This document shows, piece by piece, positions 19,476 through 26,886 of a DNA stretch of 64,000 nt (positions are counted from its first letter, which is position 1; each line of letters begins with the position of its first letter). This stretch comes from Thalassovita sp. (lineage in GTDB: Bacteria > Bacteroidota > Bacteroidia > Cytophagales > Flammeovirgaceae): assembly GCA_002729595.1 (NCBI GenBank), contig PBYL01000192.1, forward strand, positions 91,266 through 155,265, in the 5' to 3' direction. A program made the translations under genes and the position numbers. Below the pieces are notes generated by a model. It saw nothing but the letters and a program-made list of their open reading frames with translations, searched no databases and was not told where the DNA came from.

Positions 19476-19632
19476 TATAGCTTTTATGGAAAGTGAAATT
19501 TTAAAAGCTCAAAATACTATCTGTAATCGAATGAATAAAATCTTGGGTATTAATAAATAAGGAACTTAAACTATTACTTTAAGCAAATACATTTTATTGG
19601 GAGAATTATTAGAGTAGATCAAAAGTAAAATT

Positions 19633-19694
19633 TAGTCATAACCCCATTAAATAAAAATGACTAACACCATTCGGAATTAGTCATAAGTCTTTGA
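19633..19694 (+). repeat. Two outlying iteron-like sequences
   Basis: TAGTCATAACCCCATT starts at 19633 and TAGTCATAAGTCTTTG at 19678. Both share the 5' half TAGTCATAA of the origin iterons about 0.7-1.5 kb away, but their 3' halves have diverged. They lie just beyond the 3' end of the small lipoprotein gene, so that gene sits between them and the main array. Confidence 0.55.
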
Positions 19695-19730
19695 TTTTAA
19701 GAAATTAAATTTTGACCTCTTAAAGTGGTT

Positions 19731-20201
19731 TTACTTCTCTAATATTTCTACTAAAACCGTCTTGGTATCAGCCGTATCAATTAAGCTAGGGAAAGGAGTA
19801 ACTGCTTTTAATACAGCCATGTAGCTTTTATCATCCAAGTCAAAATCTACTGTATCTTGAATCGTGTAGCCTTCTGGATGCCCTTCACTAGAACAATCTC
19901 CTATACAAAAGACTAATTCCAATTGCTCATCTGACTCATTACTTTTAATCTTGCCATTCACTTTGGCATTGCCTGCCCAAAAACAATTGGCATTTTCTGG
20001 ACATCGAGAATCTGAAACAGACTGCAAAGTAAACTCTAATGCTGCATTAGTAGCTTTAGCTATAACTTTGCCACTGGTTTTATATTCCAGTTCAAACTCT
20101 TCTCCTATTTTAATTTCAGTCGTATCTGGATTTACTTGATCATCTTTACAACCAAAAAATACAAGAAAAATAATTAAAAAGTTAATTGACCTCATTATCA
20201 C
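19731..20201 (-). CDS. Hypothetical lipoprotein
   Basis: This 156-aa protein has a lipoprotein signal peptide with lipobox VFFGC, followed by KDDQVNPD. The mature domain is predicted beta-rich and contains SDSRCPENANCFWAG, a Cys-x5-Cys-x-Trp-type motif found in many uncharacterised Bacteroidota lipoproteins, plus a second Cys pair (FCIGDCSS). Disulphide bonds between these Cys residues are likely in the periplasm. Function is unknown. The gene lies between the outlying iteron-like sites and the main origin array, so it may be a later insertion or part of the origin region. Confidence 0.8.
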   Translation of the reverse strand: MIMRSINFLIIFLVFFGCKDDQVNPDTTEIKIGEEFELEYKTSGKVIAKATNAALEFTLQSVSDSRCPENANCFWAGNAKVNGKIKSNESDEQLELVFCIGDCSSEGHPEGYTIQDTVDFDLDDKSYMAVLKAVTPFPSLIDTADTKTVLVEILEK

Positions 20202-20274
20202 ATTTTTCTTACTACACGAAACTCTAATTAGATTTGCTGCACTTACTTTTAATTCGGATAAACAAAAAAAATGT

Positions 20275-20350
20275 TTTTCCGAATTATTAATTATATAGAT
20301 TCTATTATCTATATATATTATATAAAAGAAAATTTGATCATAAATATCTG
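20275..20350. other. AT-rich stretch, candidate DNA unwinding element
   Basis: This segment beside the iteron field is almost entirely A and T, with runs such as TTATCTATATATATTATATAA. Iteron replicons usually carry such a region next to the initiator binding sites, where the duplex first opens. The assignment rests on position and composition only. Confidence 0.5.
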
Positions 20351-20377
20351 TAAATCAGATATATACAACCGACTCTA

Positions 20378-20504
20378 ACTTCACAACTACACCCCTTATT
20401 AGTCATAACTACATACTATTTTAGTCACAATTACTACTAATTCTAGTCGTAACTAATCCCCTTTTTATTCATAAGTACACCTATCGCTAGTCAAAACTAC
20501 ACCC
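20378..20504 (+). repeat. Origin iteron block 1 (six copies, 22-bp period)
   Basis: Six copies of the iteron start at 20378, 20400, 20422, 20444, 20466 and 20488, exactly 22 bp apart, which places them on the same face of the helix. They match the consensus TAGTCATAAGTACACCC imperfectly; 20488 (TAGTCAAAACTACACCC) is among the best. These are probable binding sites for the Rep protein encoded at 21405. The block adjoins the AT-rich stretch. Confidence 0.85.
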
Positions 20505-20619
20505 ATTCAAATATTGATATACAGTATTGAGTCTTCATTATATGCGATTTTAAGAGAGTTGAATATATAACCTTCTGTAAATCAGATTGATACATTAAAT
20601 TTTGAATAATTCAATAGTT

Positions 20620-20940
20620 TAGTCACAAGTACACCCTTTGTAGTCAGAAGTCATAATGACTATGTTTTTTATTAATAGTCATAAGTACACCCATTATAGT
20701 TATATGTTAGATTTTCTTGTTTTCAAACTTTAGTCATAAGTACACCCTTTATACTGAAACTACTAATTTTAACTTGCAAAAGCTTTAGTCATAACTACAT
20801 CCCTTTTCATTCATATTAATTTGTTAGGTTCAGTTTCTTATCTTAAAAAGTGTGTCTGGAGGACTTAGAGCTAGTTTTAGTCATAAGTACACCCTATTGT
20901 AGTCATATTGATTTAAACCTACACAGTCATAAGTACACCC
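20620..20940 (+). repeat. Sparse origin iterons with roughly 55-bp spacing
   Basis: Near-perfect 17-mers start at 20620, 20676, 20731, 20786, 20878 and 20924; the step is 55 or 56 bp for the first four. Copies at 20676, 20731 and 20878 equal TAGTCATAAGTACACCC. Weak half-copies occur 21-22 bp after some of them (20697, 20808, 20900), which suggests an older continuous 22-bp array with degenerated units. They could titrate the initiator or pair origins (handcuffing) for copy control. Confidence 0.8.
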
Positions 20941-20978
20941 TTTAGCATATTTTTTCTAAATTTTTTAAAAAATTTGCA

Positions 20979-21103
20979 TAGTCATAAGTACACCCAATAA
21001 TAGTCAATACTATATCCATATTTAGTCGTAAGTACACCCTTTAATAGTCACAACTACACCTAATAGCAGTCAAAATGAATATATTTTAGTCACAAGTACA
21101 CCC
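20979..21103 (+). repeat. Origin iteron block 2 next to the rep operon (22-bp period)
   Basis: Copies start at 20979, 21001, 21023, 21045, 21067 and 21087. The first five are exactly 22 bp apart and the last step is 20 bp. 20979 is a perfect consensus; 21023 and 21087 differ at one base each; 21067 keeps mainly the 5' half. The block ends 83 bp before the HTH gene that opens the rep operon, so binding here could also repress rep transcription. Confidence 0.83.
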
Positions 21104-21185
21104 ATTTGTCATAAATAGTGTAAATTTTACCATATTTGGAAATATCATTCATTATATTCATATTTATTCAAAATTTAAGCTTGCC

Positions 21186-21392
21186 ATGCCTCACAGGATA
21201 AATACAGAGATAGCAAAAGCATTTTTTGAACTACAAAAAGAATTGCCATTCGTGATTAGGTCATATGGTATGACTAAGTCATATATCGTGAGAGAAACCG
21301 GGATACCCAGAACAACTTTTGATCGCAAAATAAAGGAAAGAAAGTTTACTGCGGATGAAATGATTCGGATTTGTGAGGTAATTAACCGATAA
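21186..21392 (+). CDS. Small HTH DNA-binding protein of the rep operon
   Basis: This 68-aa protein starts at the ATG at 21186. The C-terminal two thirds reads as a Cro/C1-like helix-turn-helix: MTKSYIVRETGIP followed by RTTFDRKIKERKF as the recognition segment, then a closing helix MIRICEVIN. It precedes the rep gene by 12 bp, so both are on one transcript that starts between the last iteron and 21186. A role in copy-number control or in autorepression of the rep operon is inferred from position. No close named family is recognised. Confidence 0.75.
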   Translation: MPHRINTEIAKAFFELQKELPFVIRSYGMTKSYIVRETGIPRTTFDRKIKERKFTADEMIRICEVINR

Positions 21393-21404
21393 AAGATTAT
21401 TGAC

Positions 21405-22394
21405 ATGCAAGAAAAATATATTCACTATCCGGATAAGCTCCTCAAGATCGAAACCAGGCAACAGGTTAGACAACTTTCTTTGTACGATGAAACAGGAGCA
21501 CTTGAAAGTAAGAATGCTCTTAAGATTAGTAAGTCAATAGAACGAGTACTAAACCTAAATGAAAAAGGCGGAAAATACTCTATTGAGTTTCCACCAGAGA
21601 TAGAGCAAAAAGTACCAGAAAAATACCGAGCAATTATTACCAAAGAGCTTAGTGCGAATGAGGTAAGGGTTTTGACTGCTATTGTTAAAATGGCTCAAGA
21701 AGCTCGCTTTTTTGGTAAGCTTAAGCATTACGAAGATATCGAAAGAGCCTATTTTGTATTTAGTCTATCTGAACTTTACGAAAACAGTGGAGCTAAAAAG
21801 ATTAATGGCAAATTCAATCCTAAGCAAAGAGAGTTAATTCGTGAGGCAATACTCAATTTGCATAGAAAAGAGTTTGTAATTCCTCGTGAATATTTAAGCA
21901 AAGACAAGAAAACAAGGATTAAAGAAATTTCTATCTCCCCTCTTGTACAATTACATAAAGTACAACAACTCGAAACGCTTTCGGGTGTAAAAAAAGGAAC
22001 CTTCTTTAAGATTACTATTGATTCCGTTTTCTTCGATTTTACTAAAGAAAATAAGAACACCTATTTCAATTTGCCAGCGAACTTAAACAAACGTTTAAGA
22101 GAGATAAATACTGGCAGACCTAACAGTGGAGTAGAGTTATTTATAAAGTGTCTTTATCAGGCATCGCATTGTGCAAAGGCGAGAACTATTGAATATGGTT
22201 ACCAACGTCTTTCAGAAATAATGAGACTTGAAAGGTACAAGGAAAACAACAACCATAGCCGAATTAAAAAGACAATTGAAAAAGCATTTAGCACTGCTAT
22301 GAAGCTTTCTATTATTAGTGATTGGAAAGAAGACATGGGTGCTTACGGTGAAAAAAAATTCATCCTATTCCTTACCGAAACAGATAACAAGTAA
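21405..22394 (+). CDS. Plasmid-type replication initiator (Rep_3-like, tentative family)
   Basis: This 329-aa basic protein has two predicted winged-helix-like halves (about residues 75-200 and 205-325), as in RepE/pi-type initiators of iteron plasmids. Supporting stretches are ELSANEVRVLTAIVKMAQ and REAILNLHRKEFVIPRE in the first half, and SGVELFIKCLYQ, YGYQRLSEIMRLERYKENN and RIKKTIEKAF in the second. Family membership is inferred from size, layout and setting: iterons lie directly upstream and a ParA system directly downstream. It should bind the 17-bp iterons and recruit the host helicase or the nearby primase-helicase. The start ATG lies 12 bp after the HTH gene, and a strong terminator follows the stop. 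Confidence 0.8.
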   Translation: MQEKYIHYPDKLLKIETRQQVRQLSLYDETGALESKNALKISKSIERVLNLNEKGGKYSIEFPPEIEQKVPEKYRAIITKELSANEVRVLTAIVKMAQEARFFGKLKHYEDIERAYFVFSLSELYENSGAKKINGKFNPKQRELIREAILNLHRKEFVIPREYLSKDKKTRIKEISISPLVQLHKVQQLETLSGVKKGTFFKITIDSVFFDFTKENKNTYFNLPANLNKRLREINTGRPNSGVELFIKCLYQASHCAKARTIEYGYQRLSEIMRLERYKENNNHSRIKKTIEKAFSTAMKLSIISDWKEDMGAYGEKKFILFLTETDNK

Positions 22395-22430
22395 AGGTGC
22401 AGGATTGATTCTCCTGCCTTTTTTTGTTTT
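22395..22430 (+). terminator. Intrinsic terminator of the rep operon
   Basis: The stem GCAGGA (22399-22404) pairs with TCCTGC (22412-22417), with further partial pairing outside it, and is followed by long T runs. It begins directly after the rep stop codon and insulates the par locus from rep transcription. Confidence 0.85.
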
Positions 22431-22514
22431 TTTACATATCCAAAAGAATCATTTTACTCCCCTCTTTTTTTTCTACTTATTCACTTAATACTGATATTAT
22501 TCGTGTGACATTAT

Positions 22515-22560
22515 AAACATCAATGTTTATTGATATTAATCAATTAATATCAATGTTAAT
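22515..22560. repeat. Palindromic repeats upstream of parA (candidate centromere, left part)
   Basis: Two adjoining palindromes are seen: AAACAT-CA-ATGTTT (22515-22528) and ATTGATATTAAT (22529-22540), which pairs exactly with ATTAATATCAAT (22543-22554) across a 2-bp centre. The segment at 22542-22560 recurs with one change at 22942-22960, directly before parA. Such nested palindromes are typical of partition sites or partition-protein operators. Confidence 0.6.
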
Positions 22561-22941
22561 TTGTATTGACTATGTTTATAATGAATATCGAATAATATAT
22601 AAAAACATTAATATTAAATAGTTTATATGAGAGTGAATAGTGTAGAAAGTTTAATACCAATTAATATTCTTATTAAAGAATATTCATCAGAATAAACTTC
22701 TAATTAAAGCGATTAAACTATCTAGGATGTATAATTAGATATTATTGAAGAAAAAATCCTTTAAATCGCTTAATTATCACCTTTTTATAAGCTTTCATTT
22801 AACTATTTGATATCTGTAGTTAACTAATTTAGTTGGTAATATATTTAATATCAAAAAACATCAGTAAACAACAATGAATTACTATGAATATACATTAATA
22901 CTTTTTAATATTGTGTATATATTTAATCATCAATATAAACT

Positions 22942-22960
22942 AATTAATATCAATATTAAT
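22942..22960 (+). promoter_or_regulatory. Candidate partition operator next to the parA start
   Basis: AATTAATATCAATATTAAT lies 8 bp before the parA ATG and repeats 22542-22560 with a single difference. Its core ATTAATATTGAT/ATTAATATCAAT is the same half used in the upstream palindrome. It is a plausible site for autoregulation by the ParA or RHH protein. Confidence 0.5.
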
Positions 22961-22968
22961 CACTTAAC

Positions 22969-23718
22969 ATGGAAATCATTGCTATATCAAATCAGAAAGG
23001 AGGAGTAGGTAAAACTACATCGGTGAGTGCTATCAGTGAAATACTATCGAAGTCAGGAAAAAAAGTAGTAATGATAGATCTTGATCCACAAGCAAACTTA
23101 TCTAAAGGTCTTGGCATAGAAAAACCAGAATATACGATTCAAGGTGTTTTGTTTGATGAGTATGGAATCGAAGAAGCAGTTGAAGCAATAAATGACAATT
23201 TGTTACTAATACCTTGTACTAAAGCACTTGCCAATTTCGAAATTGAAATGCTCAATGAAATTGGGAGAGAGTATATTCTTAAAAACAAAATAAAAGCATT
23301 AGAAGGGCAGTGCGATTATGTTATTTTAGATAGTCCTCCAAGTTTGGGCTTACTTACGATTAATGCACTTTCGGCAGCAGAGTCTGTGTATGTTCCAATA
23401 CATGCTCAAAAATATAGTCTAGATGGTCTTCACGAAGTGCTTGAGACAATCGATAAAGTAAAAGAATTTATAAACCCTGGGTTAAAGTTTAAAGGAGCAT
23501 ATTTTAATCAATACGATCAGCGTAAGCTTTTGACTAGAGCATTAACAGAAGAGGTAAAAGAAATGGTAGGAGAGGAGATGCTATTAAATACATTTATAAG
23601 AGTAAATGTGGCTTTGCAAGAAGCTCCAACTTTAGGCAAAAGTATATTAGAATACGCACCAGAAAGTAATGGCGCAGTTGACTTTAAAAATCTTACAGAT
23701 GAAATAATTAGTAGATAA
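22969..23718 (+). CDS. parA: ParA-family partition ATPase
   Basis: This 249-aa MinD/ParA-type ATPase has a deviant Walker A motif SNQKGGVGKTTS with signature Lys10 and Lys15, switch I/Walker A' MIDLDPQANLSKG, and Walker B VILDSPPSLG. It lacks an N-terminal DNA-binding extension, as in type Ib or chromosome-like ParA proteins, so autoregulation would need the partner protein. It positions replicon copies on the nucleoid by ATP-driven dynamics. The RHH-like gene 42 bp downstream is the expected partner that binds the centromere. The start at 22969 is supported by the beta strand MEIIAISNQKGG beginning at once. Confidence 0.93.
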   Translation: MEIIAISNQKGGVGKTTSVSAISEILSKSGKKVVMIDLDPQANLSKGLGIEKPEYTIQGVLFDEYGIEEAVEAINDNLLLIPCTKALANFEIEMLNEIGREYILKNKIKALEGQCDYVILDSPPSLGLLTINALSAAESVYVPIHAQKYSLDGLHEVLETIDKVKEFINPGLKFKGAYFNQYDQRKLLTRALTEEVKEMVGEEMLLNTFIRVNVALQEAPTLGKSILEYAPESNGAVDFKNLTDEIISR

Positions 23719-23760
23719 GTCGGAGTATATTTTTTAGGAGCAATTAATACTAGTTAAATT

Positions 23761-24180
23761 ATGGAGAAAAAAACCACAGATTTATTCAGAAAAGCAAATA
23801 CAAGAAGGTCGGAACGCCATCCGCTTGATAACTTTAAGAAGGACAATAACGAGGAGCAGGAAGAACAAGAAGAAGCAGTAGTCAATACTCCAGTAAGAGA
23901 AACGCCAAAAATGAGAGAGCCAGAACCTGAGGTTGAAGATAAACCAGTAAGGCAGTCATTTTTGCTTGATTACGAAGTGATGGAGAAGATTAAAGATATT
24001 GTGTATTATGAGCGCAGAAATGGTAATTTTGAATATAGTCAGAAAGATGCGATATCTGATGGAATTAAAGCCTTAATAGATTCAAAAGGTGATGTACCTC
24101 AAAGACCAGAAGCAGAAAGAGCGAAAGAAAAACACAGAAGCGATAGAATTAAAAAGGCAAAGCGGAAATCTAGATTTTAA
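23761..24180 (+). CDS. Small ParB-like partner, RHH-type (tentative)
   Basis: This 139-aa highly charged protein has an N-terminal half that looks disordered and is rich in Glu and Arg. A compact segment (about residues 70-112), with RQSFLLDYEVMEKIKDI and a later helix YSQKDAISDGIKALID, resembles a ribbon-helix-helix fold. A basic tail KKAKRKSRF follows. Position directly after parA (42-bp gap) argues that it is the centromere-binding partner, in the manner of small RHH ParB analogues. Its N-terminus would then be the segment that stimulates ParA ATPase. No classical ParB/Spo0J motif is present. Confidence 0.7.
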   Translation: MEKKTTDLFRKANTRRSERHPLDNFKKDNNEEQEEQEEAVVNTPVRETPKMREPEPEVEDKPVRQSFLLDYEVMEKIKDIVYYERRNGNFEYSQKDAISDGIKALIDSKGDVPQRPEAERAKEKHRSDRIKKAKRKSRF

Positions 24181-24252
24181 TTGAGTACATGTTGTTATAA
24201 AATCAAAAAAATACCTATTATTGAATAGCTAACTTATCTGAACCGACATTTT

Positions 24253-26142
24253 ATGGGAAATGCGAATACGGATATAGAAATATTCAAAATTCTTCTTAAT
24301 GAATCTCCGGATGCGATTTTCCTTACCAATACCACAGACTTGGCAATTGAGTATTGTAATGATAGTGCTGTGGAAATGTTTGAGTTCGAATCCCAAGATG
24401 ATTTTATAGGTAAGTTTGGTCAGAAGTATCATAATACGCCACTCACACCAGAAGAAAGTACTGCCATTAGAGAAACGGTTAGCAACAATGGTGTTTGGAA
24501 AGCCGAATATGAATACATAACAAATAATGGCAATACATTTTGGGGAGCAATTACAATTAAAAAGTTAGAAGTTGGTGATAAGTCTTATCGCAGTATAAGA
24601 ATAGAAAATATCACTGAACATAAACTGGATAAAGAGAAAGCTGCACAAAGTAGTTATTATTTAGAGCAGTCTTTAGAGGCACTTCCTGCTTTTGTTTACA
24701 TGATTGACAAATCGTATAATATATTATATGCAAGTAGGGAGTTTAAAAACTTCTATAAAAAAGTAAAGCATCATGAGTTAAATAAGATCTCAAATATTTT
24801 TGAGGTTGTTAGTGAGAGCAATAAGTCTAAAAGATTAGCTTACTTCGAAAAAGGTTTAAAAGGGGAGGAGTTTAAGATTTTTGAGGAAAATTTAGTTGAT
24901 GGTGCTATTCGCAGTTATGAAATACACTTTATTCCTATTAAAGATGGAAATAAAGTGGAAAATCTGTTAGTATTCATTTTTGATGTTACTGATTTTACAA
25001 CTCAAAAATATCGACTTGAAGAAAGTGAGAAGAAGTATAGGCTATTAGCAGATCATTCTTCAGATATAATTTTTCTTCTCGATGCCAAAATGAATTTCTT
25101 GTATTTTAGTCCATCAGTAGAAAAGGTATTAGGATACAAGCCAGACGATGTAATCACTCTTAAGATGAGTGATATACTAACTCCTGACTCTTTTAGAGAT
25201 GTTATTAAAACTCATAAGGAAGTTAAGAGTGATATCATCAAAACCAAATTGCAATTTGTTAAAAAGGATAGAAAAGTAATTTGGGGAGAGAACCATGCTT
25301 CGGTAATTAAAGATAGAAATGGTGATATAACAGCTTACTTGGTAATTACAAGAGACATTACTAAGGAAAAGAAAAAGGAGCAATCTCTAAACGATCTAAA
25401 TCAAAAGCTTTTAAAGCTAAATGCCAGTTTAAGCCAAAGTAATGAAGAACTCGATCGCTTTGTTTATCGGGTTTCACACGATCTTAAATCGCCATTAAAC
25501 TCAGTACAAGGTTTGTTGTCTTTAATTGAAAATGAAACTAATCAACAGTCTAGGCAAGAGTTTATCGATCTTACAAAAAAGAGTATTAATAAGCTTCAAG
25601 AGTTTATAAAAGAGATTTCTGAGCTCTCCAGAAATGCACAGCAAGAGATACATCCAGAATCGATAGATCTTCAAACATTCTTTACTGAGCTAATCGAGAG
25701 TCAACAATTTTCTGAAGAGGCCAAAGACATTAAATTCTTAATAGAAGTTGATCAAACTACTTCATTCTATAGTGATAAAACTCGATTATCTATTATTCTA
25801 AATAACCTGATTTCTAATGCCATTAGATACAAGCGCACTTATAATGTGTCTAGTGAAATTAAACTCACTGCAAAGGTAGAAGAGAAGCAAGTGCAAATTG
25901 AAGTTTATGACAACGGGCAAGGAATTTTAAAAGAACATATCAGCAAGATTTTCAATATGTTTTATAGAGCAAATCAACATAAAGCTGGCTCTGGTCTCGG
26001 GCTTTATATTGTAAAAGAAATATTAGATAAGTTAGAGGGAAAAATAAGCGTAGAGTCTGAAGCTGGAGTTTATACAAAGTTTATAATTACGCTTAAAAAT
26101 ATGGTTGATGTAAACCAAAATAAAAAACATCATAAAAAGTAA
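24253..26142 (+). CDS. PAS-domain sensor histidine kinase (orphan)
   Basis: This 629-aa soluble kinase has three or so PAS modules (about residues 5-130, 130-255 and 260-380; the PAS of 260-380 includes YRLLADHSSDIIFLLD). A HisKA segment follows with phospho-accepting His409 in VYRVSHDLKSP, then a HATPase_c domain with N-box NNLISNAIRY and G-boxes YDNGQGI and GSGLGLYIV. It lies 72 bp after the partition partner gene, which may be chance or may put it under the par transcript. No response regulator is adjacent. It is related to the kinase at 14323, especially in the catalytic half. Confidence 0.91.
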   Translation: MGNANTDIEIFKILLNESPDAIFLTNTTDLAIEYCNDSAVEMFEFESQDDFIGKFGQKYHNTPLTPEESTAIRETVSNNGVWKAEYEYITNNGNTFWGAITIKKLEVGDKSYRSIRIENITEHKLDKEKAAQSSYYLEQSLEALPAFVYMIDKSYNILYASREFKNFYKKVKHHELNKISNIFEVVSESNKSKRLAYFEKGLKGEEFKIFEENLVDGAIRSYEIHFIPIKDGNKVENLLVFIFDVTDFTTQKYRLEESEKKYRLLADHSSDIIFLLDAKMNFLYFSPSVEKVLGYKPDDVITLKMSDILTPDSFRDVIKTHKEVKSDIIKTKLQFVKKDRKVIWGENHASVIKDRNGDITAYLVITRDITKEKKKEQSLNDLNQKLLKLNASLSQSNEELDRFVYRVSHDLKSPLNSVQGLLSLIENETNQQSRQEFIDLTKKSINKLQEFIKEISELSRNAQQEIHPESIDLQTFFTELIESQQFSEEAKDIKFLIEVDQTTSFYSDKTRLSIILNNLISNAIRYKRTYNVSSEIKLTAKVEEKQVQIEVYDNGQGILKEHISKIFNMFYRANQHKAGSGLGLYIVKEILDKLEGKISVESEAGVYTKFIITLKNMVDVNQNKKHHKK

Positions 26143-26164
26143 AATATGCTTCTTATGATGTTTT
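26124..26164. terminator. Bidirectional terminator between the PAS kinase and oxygenase genes
   Basis: Arms AAAACATCATAA (26124-26135) and TTATGATGTTTT (26153-26164) are perfectly complementary and cover the kinase stop codon. A or T runs flank both sides, so the hairpin can stop transcription from both convergent genes. Confidence 0.75.
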
Positions 26165-26174
26165 AGTAAATCAA

Positions 26175-26822
26175 TTATAAAATCAAGCTATCGAGCATCC
26201 AGCCAGTTATGCTATATCTTTCAGTAAAAACAGGCATCACTTCATGTTCGATTAAATCACTTCTAAAACAAACTAATTTGCCACATTCAGGAAAAATATC
26301 TGTATAGAGCTCTTCATTCCCAATTTCATGATAAGCTCTAAAAGCGCCGCCATAATCTGGTAACCAAGATTCATTAAGATAACATACAAAAGTTAATACT
26401 CTAGTTTTTGTATGCTGATGCTGATCTAAGTGCTTTTTGTAAAAAGAACCAGATGGATATATAGCAAAGTGACATTCAATATCTTGTATCCCTAAATACA
26501 AACCTCTTTTCAGTTTGGTTTTTAAATTGTCTATTCTTTCGAGAAAATTAAGTGTTTCAGGGAAAGCAGAATTTTTATCAATCCATTTAATATAATCACC
26601 ACGAATTCTTTCTGCTACTCTGTAATTATCGTTTTTGCCAATACCTGCCGGTCTCATCACCTCATTTTCATAGGCATTGTTTGCAATATTTTTTAAAGCA
26701 AGAGTCTCAGTAAAACTTAAAAAGTTTTGGATTACACCGAAGCCTTTGTTAGCAATATCATCAATTAATTGTTCAATTGGATCAACATTGGCTTCTTCAA
26801 AAGCTGATTTTTCAAGCAACAT
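26175..26822 (-). CDS. 2OG-Fe(II) oxygenase (prolyl-4-hydroxylase-like)
   Basis: This 215-aa protein has the double-stranded beta-helix ligand set: His131 and Asp133 in KKHLDQHQ, distal His193 in LIEHEVMP, and Arg202 in ERYSITGW as the 2-oxoglutarate contact. It would hydroxylate a protein or small substrate using 2-oxoglutarate, O2 and Fe(II). The spacing of HxD to distal His (about 60 residues) is normal. It is the last gene of a minus-strand series, 64 bp downstream of the AspA-like gene. Substrate is unknown. Confidence 0.83.
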   Translation of the reverse strand: MLLEKSAFEEANVDPIEQLIDDIANKGFGVIQNFLSFTETLALKNIANNAYENEVMRPAGIGKNDNYRVAERIRGDYIKWIDKNSAFPETLNFLERIDNLKTKLKRGLYLGIQDIECHFAIYPSGSFYKKHLDQHQHTKTRVLTFVCYLNESWLPDYGGAFRAYHEIGNEELYTDIFPECGKLVCFRSDLIEHEVMPVFTERYSITGWMLDSLIL

Positions 26823-26886
26823 TTTTATACCAGTTAAAAGTAAAATACATTAGCTGGTACGTGGTAATTTTAAAAAGTCACATTTT

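Larger units (their letters stand above)
22436..22968. other. AT-rich, palindrome-rich spacer between rep and parA
   Basis: These roughly 530 bp carry no gene. Besides the palindromes at 22515-22560, there is an inverted repeat with 9-bp arms AATATTCTT/AAGAATATT (22663-22684). A looser pair built on TAATTAAAGCGATTAAA (from about 22701) and TTTAAATCGCTTAATTA (about 22760-22776) is also present. The ATTAATATCAAT motif appears at both ends. The density of symmetric elements suggests a partition centromere and the par promoter. Confidence 0.6.

Noticed and set aside
20378..21103. Repeat field considered as a CRISPR array
   Set aside because: Units are 17 bp, lack palindromic ends, have spacings of only 3-5 bp in the dense blocks and irregular gaps elsewhere, no cas genes lie nearby, and rep and par genes follow. 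Iterons explain it better.
21191..21473. Minus-strand frames opposite the HTH and rep genes
   Set aside because: They are fully antisense to well-supported coding sequence and resemble no protein family.
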